From assembly GCA_040219735.1 (NCBI GenBank), contig JAVJRX010000062.1: 64,000 nt of DNA, one strand, 5' to 3'. Numbering within the stretch: the stretch's first letter is position 1; each line of letters starts with the position of its first letter. This stretch comes from Coleofasciculus sp040219735 (lineage in GTDB: Bacteria; Cyanobacteriota; Cyanobacteriia; Cyanobacteriales; Coleofasciculaceae). Positions 59,968 through 64,000 of the stretch are shown here, piece by piece. The notes under the pieces are model-generated. The model was not told the DNA's origin and did no database searches. It saw only the letters and a list, made by a program, of their open reading frames with translations. The translations under genes were made by a program, and so were the position numbers.

Positions 59968-60729
59968 TCATTGATATTTAGAGCATACAGAGGCAAACAA
60001 GTTACTTGAGAAAATGAATCGTTCAAGACTGTGAAAATGGGATGTTAATAGGAAAATAAATACTTTGATTTTTTGTTGCAATAAATTCCCTGAAAACCTT
60101 GATCCTTTTATTTCCTCATTCAGTTTTTGCCTGAACAATTCATACTCACTCTCAAGAGACCACTTTCGTAAATATTTTAGAGTCAACAAGTCTGCATTTT
60201 CAAAAAGCTGTAGACCATCTTTCAAAGAATAGCTTCTCAAGTGACCTGATGGATCGTCAAAACCATAATTTCTAAATAAGTTAATAAGACATTTCTCAAG
60301 CGGCAAATTGACCAATAGTAATTTTCCCATCTGGGCAGCAGCTTGAAGAAATTCAACATCATCTTCAACATGTTCTAAAATATCACTTAGTATAACTAGG
60401 TCGAATTTTTCTGCCGATAAGCGAAAGTCATTGTTGTAAAATGTTACCTGGGGAAACTTTTTTCTAGCCGATAATATATTTAGAGATGAAATATCGAATC
60501 CTACCCTACGTTTAATATCAGAACCTGGAAACGTTCCAATTAGTTCTCCTGTTGCACAACCTATTTCAGCTACAGAGCTATACTTAAATTCTTTTGGCAG
60601 CACCTCAACTAAATTAGGAATTTTGAAATATTTTACTTCTAACTCTATCCGTTTATTTTCATAGGAAGCAGGGTCTCTTCTACGGATATACTCATCCATG
60701 CTGTCATAGAGCTTACTAAAAGATTCCAT
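59968..60729 (-). CDS. Class I SAM-dependent methyltransferase
   Basis: The 253-residue enzyme shows motif I VAEIGCATGELIGTFP (about residues 52-66), the acidic strand end VGFDISSLNILSARKK, and motif IV FDLVILSDILEHVEDDVEF. The C-terminal part is less conserved and may bind the substrate. It is the third methyltransferase of this locus, again without an obvious target. It begins 1 bp after the stop codon of the aminotransferase gene (60731-61900) and is thus part of the same transcript. The start at ATG 60729 is the first in frame. Confidence 0.86.
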   Translation of the reverse strand: MESFSKLYDSMDEYIRRRDPASYENKRIELEVKYFKIPNLVEVLPKEFKYSSVAEIGCATGELIGTFPGSDIKRRVGFDISSLNILSARKKFPQVTFYNNDFRLSAEKFDLVILSDILEHVEDDVEFLQAAAQMGKLLLVNLPLEKCLINLFRNYGFDDPSGHLRSYSLKDGLQLFENADLLTLKYLRKWSLESEYELFRQKLNEEIKGSRFSGNLLQQKIKVFIFLLTSHFHSLERFIFSSNLFASVCSKYQ

Positions 60730-60730
60730 A

Positions 60731-61900
60731 TTAATTTTTTCTCTCCATTCCCGTTAACAATACATCAACAACATAATGTATAACAGACCAATCTAATTCA
60801 GTCCAAATCGGCAAGCTGAGTACTTGCTCAGCTAACAAGTCACTAACCGGGTTAACAGGATATTGACCTTTATAAACTGGTAATTTATCTTGCGGTACAG
60901 GATAGTAAACCATAGTATCTATACTCTCCGATGCCAGATTTTTCCGCACCCCATCGCGCCTTCCTTCAGTTACCCTGATTGTATACTGATGAAACACATG
61001 ATCGTCAGCCAGTTCAGGCGTAATTATACCCGAAACATCAGCCAATAGATCATTGTAAGTTTTAGCTACCTTTCGCCTCTCCTCATTCCACTTATCCAGA
61101 TAGGGCAACTTTACACGCAAAATCGCCGCTTGCAATGTATCTAGGCGAGAATTATAACCAAACATTTCGTTGTGGTACTTCTTCTTCGCCCCATGCACCC
61201 GCAACATTCTGGCAACTTCCGCCACCTGATCATTATCGGTAACAACCAAACCGCCATCACCATAGGCTCCCAAATTTTTAGAGGGGAAAAACGAATAAGC
61301 ACCAACATCGCCAATCGTACCAGTATGTTTCCCGCTAATCGCAGTGCGTGTATTCTCCTGACACAAACCCTGACATGAGGCACACGTTCCCCAATAACGA
61401 GCGCCAAACGACTGAGCGCAGTCTTCAATCACCTTTAAGCCATTCTCCCGGGCAATATCCATAATTTGACCCATCGCTGCCGGCTGCCCATACAGGTGAA
61501 CGGGCATAATTGCCTTAGTCCGAGGCGTAATTTTAGCCTTAATCGCTTCTGGATCAATGTTATAGCTCCTTAAATCAACATCAGCAAATACAGGTATTCC
61601 CCCTACATTACTAATCGATTCAGCCGTGGCAAAAAACGAAAAGGGAGTAGTAATCACTTCATCCCCCTCACCAATACCCAACGCCCTCAAACCAATCACC
61701 AGCGCATCCGTACCCGAGTTAACTCCAATTGCATGTTTCACCCCCAGATACGCCGCCACCTCCTGCTCAAACAGCTTGACATCTGGACCCATAATAAATT
61801 GACCAGATTCCAGAACACGATTAATCGCTGCCTGAATATCTGCTTTGATACTCTCATACTGAGGTTTCAAGTCTAGAACAGGAATTTTGAGCTGGCTCAT
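60731..61900 (-). CDS. DegT/DnrJ/EryC1/StrS aminotransferase (WbpE-like) with a cysteine insertion
   Basis: This 389-residue PLP enzyme has PVLDLKPQYESIK at the start, GTDALVIGLRALGIGEGDEV, and the PLP lysine in SFFPSKNLGAYGDGG. Its position behind WbpA-, WbpB- and WbpD-like genes suits WbpE, which aminates the 3-keto form of UDP-GlcNAc-uronic acid. An odd feature is an insertion between GARYWG and TGTIGDVG, containing C173, C176 and C180 (CASCQGLC). Family members I recall pass directly from AxYxG to GSxGD. Three cysteines in this spacing could bind a metal or an iron-sulfur cluster, or they may be structural. A UDP-GlcNAc-type donor is inferred only from context. Confidence 0.87.
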   Translation of the reverse strand: MSQLKIPVLDLKPQYESIKADIQAAINRVLESGQFIMGPDVKLFEQEVAAYLGVKHAIGVNSGTDALVIGLRALGIGEGDEVITTPFSFFATAESISNVGGIPVFADVDLRSYNIDPEAIKAKITPRTKAIMPVHLYGQPAAMGQIMDIARENGLKVIEDCAQSFGARYWGTCASCQGLCQENTRTAISGKHTGTIGDVGAYSFFPSKNLGAYGDGGLVVTDNDQVAEVARMLRVHGAKKKYHNEMFGYNSRLDTLQAAILRVKLPYLDKWNEERRKVAKTYNDLLADVSGIITPELADDHVFHQYTIRVTEGRRDGVRKNLASESIDTMVYYPVPQDKLPVYKGQYPVNPVSDLLAEQVLSLPIWTELDWSVIHYVVDVLLTGMERKN

Positions 61901-61954
61901 CTAGTTAAACTGTTCTGGTAAATAAGGGTCTATACCCGGAACGGGAGAAGGCAT
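61901..61954 (-). pseudogene. 17-residue remnant resembling the start of a DUF4058 protein
   Basis: ATG 61954 opens MPSPVPGIDPYLPEQFN and TAG 61901-61903 closes it directly in front of the WbpE ATG. DUF4058 proteins usually begin MPSPFPGMDPYLE. Only the N-terminal words remain, so it is either a truncated gene or, less likely, a small leader peptide. Confidence 0.4.
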
Positions 61955-61995
61955 CTGAAGTACCTCAACTTGGGGATTTAAGCAGCCAATCGGAA

Positions 61996-62589
61996 TTACC
62001 GTTCATCTATAGTTAACGTTCTAATTGTCATCTCCGATACTTGTTGATACTTCACCCCCGTTGAGTCAACCGCATAACCATCAGCATCAAACTCTAGCAC
62101 ATCCCCATAAGCACTCATCCACCCTGTCACGTTTGCCGAAACCCCAGCAACTATAGCATAAGCGGGTACATCCTTCGTCACTACCGCCCCCGCCGCTACA
62201 AACGCATACTCATGCAACGTCACCCCACAGACAATCGTCGCATTTGCGCCAATACTCGCCCCCCGCTTGACTAACGTCGTCTGATAATCCTCACTGGTAT
62301 TCCGAGGAAACTCACAGCGCGGCGTCTTGATATTGGTAAATACCATACTCGGACCACAAAAGACATACTCCTCCAGAATTACCCCCTCATAGAGAGAAAC
62401 ATTATTCTGAATCTTACAGCCATCACCCACCACCACATTATTCGCCACAAAAACATTCTGCCCCAAAGAACAATGGCGACCAATCTTCGCCTTGCCCATA
62501 ATATGGCAAAAGTGCCAGACTTTCGTTCCTGCACCAATCTGGACATCCTCATCCACATAAGCTGATTCGTGGACGAAATAATCAACCAC
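61996..62589 (-). CDS. Left-handed beta-helix N-acetyltransferase (WbpD-like)
   Basis: The 197-residue protein is made of hexapeptide repeats such as IGAGTKVWHFCHIMGKAKIG and IGANATIVCGVTLHEYAFVA, with the histidine in KVWHFCH as the likely catalytic residue. WbpD-type enzymes acetylate the 3-amino group of UDP-GlcNAc(3NH2)A. The N-terminal VHESAYVDEDVQIG is typical. The start codon is GTG 62589, and it overlaps the end of the WbpB-like gene by 8 bp, so translation is coupled. It is followed by the DUF4058 remnant and the aminotransferase gene. Confidence 0.87.
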   Translation of the reverse strand: MVDYFVHESAYVDEDVQIGAGTKVWHFCHIMGKAKIGRHCSLGQNVFVANNVVVGDGCKIQNNVSLYEGVILEEYVFCGPSMVFTNIKTPRCEFPRNTSEDYQTTLVKRGASIGANATIVCGVTLHEYAFVAAGAVVTKDVPAYAIVAGVSANVTGWMSAYGDVLEFDADGYAVDSTGVKYQQVSEMTIRTLTIDER

Positions 62590-63526
62590 CCATCGCCTCC
62601 TGCGCCTTTGCCAAAATTTCTACCACAGCTACCCCATTCCAACCATCGGAACGAGGGCGATCGCGAGTCTTGAGACAGTGCAAGAAATGTTCACACTCAA
62701 TTTTCAGCGGTTCAGATGCTGCCACCTGTACACACCAATTCCCTTGATCGCGATTCTGCCACTGATCATCAACACCCTTGTCGTACACCGTAACGGTTTG
62801 CAAGACCTCATCGTAAACCAACATTTGCTCACTGGCAATCACTACTGTCGTCCGTTGCAGCAGGGGCCAATACCAGGAACAATGAATATGGGCGGTCTTA
62901 CCCAGCTCAAACTCTAGGTCTACATGGACATTATCCTCAATCCTGGGTTGTAACATCGCATGACCGTGAGCTTGCACCGTTTTCACCGGAGGATTACCTA
63001 GTAAATCCAGTACCACGGAAATATCATGGGGGGCAAATGACCACCAAACATTCTCCTCAGTGCGAACCTTACCCAGTTTCGCCCGCTGGGTTGCTACATG
63101 CAACACTTCTCCCGCTTTCCCACTAGCTAAATAATCCCGCATCCAAGCGATCGCGGGTTGATAGAGTAACAAATGCCCTACCATTAAAATACGCTCATGC
63201 TTATCCGCATATTCCGCCAATTGCCGCGCCTCCTCCGCCTGCAAGCACATTGGCTTTTCCACAAACACATCCTTCCCAGCTTCCAAGGCGGCGAGTGCCA
63301 TTGGGTAATGCATCGCGGCTGGTGTAGCTAGCACCACAGCCGGAACATCTGCGGCTAGAGCGTCCTGATAGTCACCATAGGTTAACACATCGGGATAGGT
63401 TGCTGATACACATTGGCGGAGTTCAGTATTCACCTCCACCACACCCGCCAGCGCCTCCAGGGTATAAAAATTCCCCACCAGATTTTTACCCCAGTTTCCC
63501 GCACCCACGACAATTACAGACTTCAT
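62582..63526 (-). CDS. Gfo/Idh/MocA-type sugar dehydrogenase (WbpB-like)
   Basis: The 314-residue NAD-dependent enzyme has an N-terminal Rossmann motif VIVVGAGNWGKNLVGNFY and the family signature VFVEKPMCLQAEEAR, followed by the conserved HLLLYQPA. It fits the 3-dehydrogenase WbpB, which oxidises UDP-GlcNAcA for amination. ATG 63526 overlaps the stop codon of the WbpA-like gene (ATGA), so the two are coupled. The 9 residues in front of it in the frame (MRSRKGDTP) are unlikely to be used. The order wbpA-wbpB-wbpD-wbpE matches the known pathway in Pseudomonas. Confidence 0.88.
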   Translation of the reverse strand: MKSVIVVGAGNWGKNLVGNFYTLEALAGVVEVNTELRQCVSATYPDVLTYGDYQDALAADVPAVVLATPAAMHYPMALAALEAGKDVFVEKPMCLQAEEARQLAEYADKHERILMVGHLLLYQPAIAWMRDYLASGKAGEVLHVATQRAKLGKVRTEENVWWSFAPHDISVVLDLLGNPPVKTVQAHGHAMLQPRIEDNVHVDLEFELGKTAHIHCSWYWPLLQRTTVVIASEQMLVYDEVLQTVTVYDKGVDDQWQNRDQGNWCVQVAASEPLKIECEHFLHCLKTRDRPRSDGWNGVAVVEILAKAQEAMGG

Positions 63527-64000
63527 AGGAGTGTCACCTTTTCGCGATCGCAATTCAACAGCCGCGTCACACCTCGCGTATCCAGAACGGCTTTAGCTTT
63601 CTCCACCAGGTCAATATAATCGATTCGGCTATGATCTGTGGCAATAATCACCAAGTCAGCCACAGCGATTGTCTCATCCGTCAGTTCAACGGAGTAAAAC
63701 ATCTGCCCTTGTGCTTCAATTTCTGGAACATAAGGGTCATGATAAACCACATTTACGTTATCTTCTAACAAGTAATCGATAACCGCGATCGCAGGTGACT
63801 CTCGCCAGTCTCCTAAATCTTTCTTATAAGCCACACCGATAACCAGCACCTTCGCTTTTGCCGGAGCAATACCCAAATTATTCAGAACTCGCCGTGCTTT
63901 CTCCCGCACAAACTCCGGCATTTTGCGGTTAATTTCACCCGCCAGGGCAATAAAATGTGTCTCAAAGTTAAATTCCTTGGCTTTCCATTCGAGATAATGG
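63523..64000 (-). CDS. UDP-sugar 6-dehydrogenase, C-terminal part (WbpA-like), 5' end outside
   Basis: The frame is open up to the last base of the window. It reads HYLEWKAKEFNF and FIALAGEINRKMPEFV, then the C-terminal UDP-binding domain with KVLVIGVAYKKDLGDWRESPA and VYHDPYVPEIE. This is the UDP-GlcNAc/UDP-glucose dehydrogenase family. EWKA followed by AGEIN is typical of WbpA-type enzymes, which oxidise UDP-GlcNAc to UDP-GlcNAcA. The N-terminal NAD domain and the catalytic cysteine lie outside the window. Its stop codon overlaps the start of the next gene. The ATG at 63921 is internal. Confidence 0.87.
   Translation of the reverse strand, partial: HYLEWKAKEFNFETHFIALAGEINRKMPEFVREKARRVLNNLGIAPAKAKVLVIGVAYKKDLGDWRESPAIAVIDYLLEDNVNVVYHDPYVPEIEAQGQMFYSVELTDETIAVADLVIIATDHSRIDYIDLVEKAKAVLDTRGVTRLLNCDREKVTLL

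Overview
The window looks like chromosomal DNA of a filamentous, Coleofasciculus/Oscillatoria-like cyanobacterium. The evidence is: many copies of the HIP1 octamer GCGATCGC; a ferredoxin-type divinyl reductase of chlorophyll synthesis (bciB); GuaB3; an m-type thioredoxin; KGK and DUF928 proteins; a CHAT-domain secreted giant protein; and a kinase/AAA/GAF/histidine-kinase giant. The genus is an inference. Coding density is moderate, and the gaps are full of short palindromic and dispersed repeats.

Layout. 1-3140: a tight plus-strand trio of HerA-like ATPase (entering from outside), NurA nuclease and DNA methyltransferase, probably a defence or DNA-processing cassette. 3140-4990: repeats, a restriction-like nuclease gene and an SNF2 helicase remnant. 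4990-12281: gamma-glutamyltransferase, small hypotheticals, bciB, a lipoprotein, remnants of an ATPase subunit and of an antiporter, and a KGK protein. 12350-19615: a giant secreted TPS/FG-GAP/CHAT protein and a DUF928 protein. 19841-27405: trxA, guaB3, a GT39-like membrane glycosyltransferase, a flotillin plus NfeD-like pair, tRNA-Cys and a conserved hypothetical. 27683-38214: four minus-strand signalling genes (hybrid kinase/cyclase, REC-PP2C, REC, and an 1824-residue Ser/Thr kinase-AAA-GAF-histidine kinase).

38334-42632 is the most intriguing spot. A fused E1-like/YcaO cyclodehydratase is followed on the same strand by a 179-residue protein ending in PCSSC (a candidate RiPP precursor) and then an amidohydrolase. 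43042-44981 encodes a two-component pair, and 45352-46257 an HdrB-like protein.

46792-64000 is a roughly 17-kb minus-strand polysaccharide locus. Genes for a UDP-2,3-diacetamido-2,3-dideoxyuronic acid type nucleotide sugar (WbpA, WbpB, WbpD, WbpE-like) are followed by three methyltransferases, flippase, polymerase/ligase, glycosyltransferases, an unusual thiamine-diphosphate E1 alpha/beta pair with a second aminotransferase, and an initiating sugar-phosphate transferase. The locus carries several scars: an epimerase with an internal gap fused to a glycosyltransferase, a truncated tandem glycosyltransferase copy, a phosphotransferase without its N-terminal half lying in frame behind the sugar transferase stop codon, and a DUF4058 start remnant. 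All functions were read from the translated sequence and recalled family features; no database search was possible.
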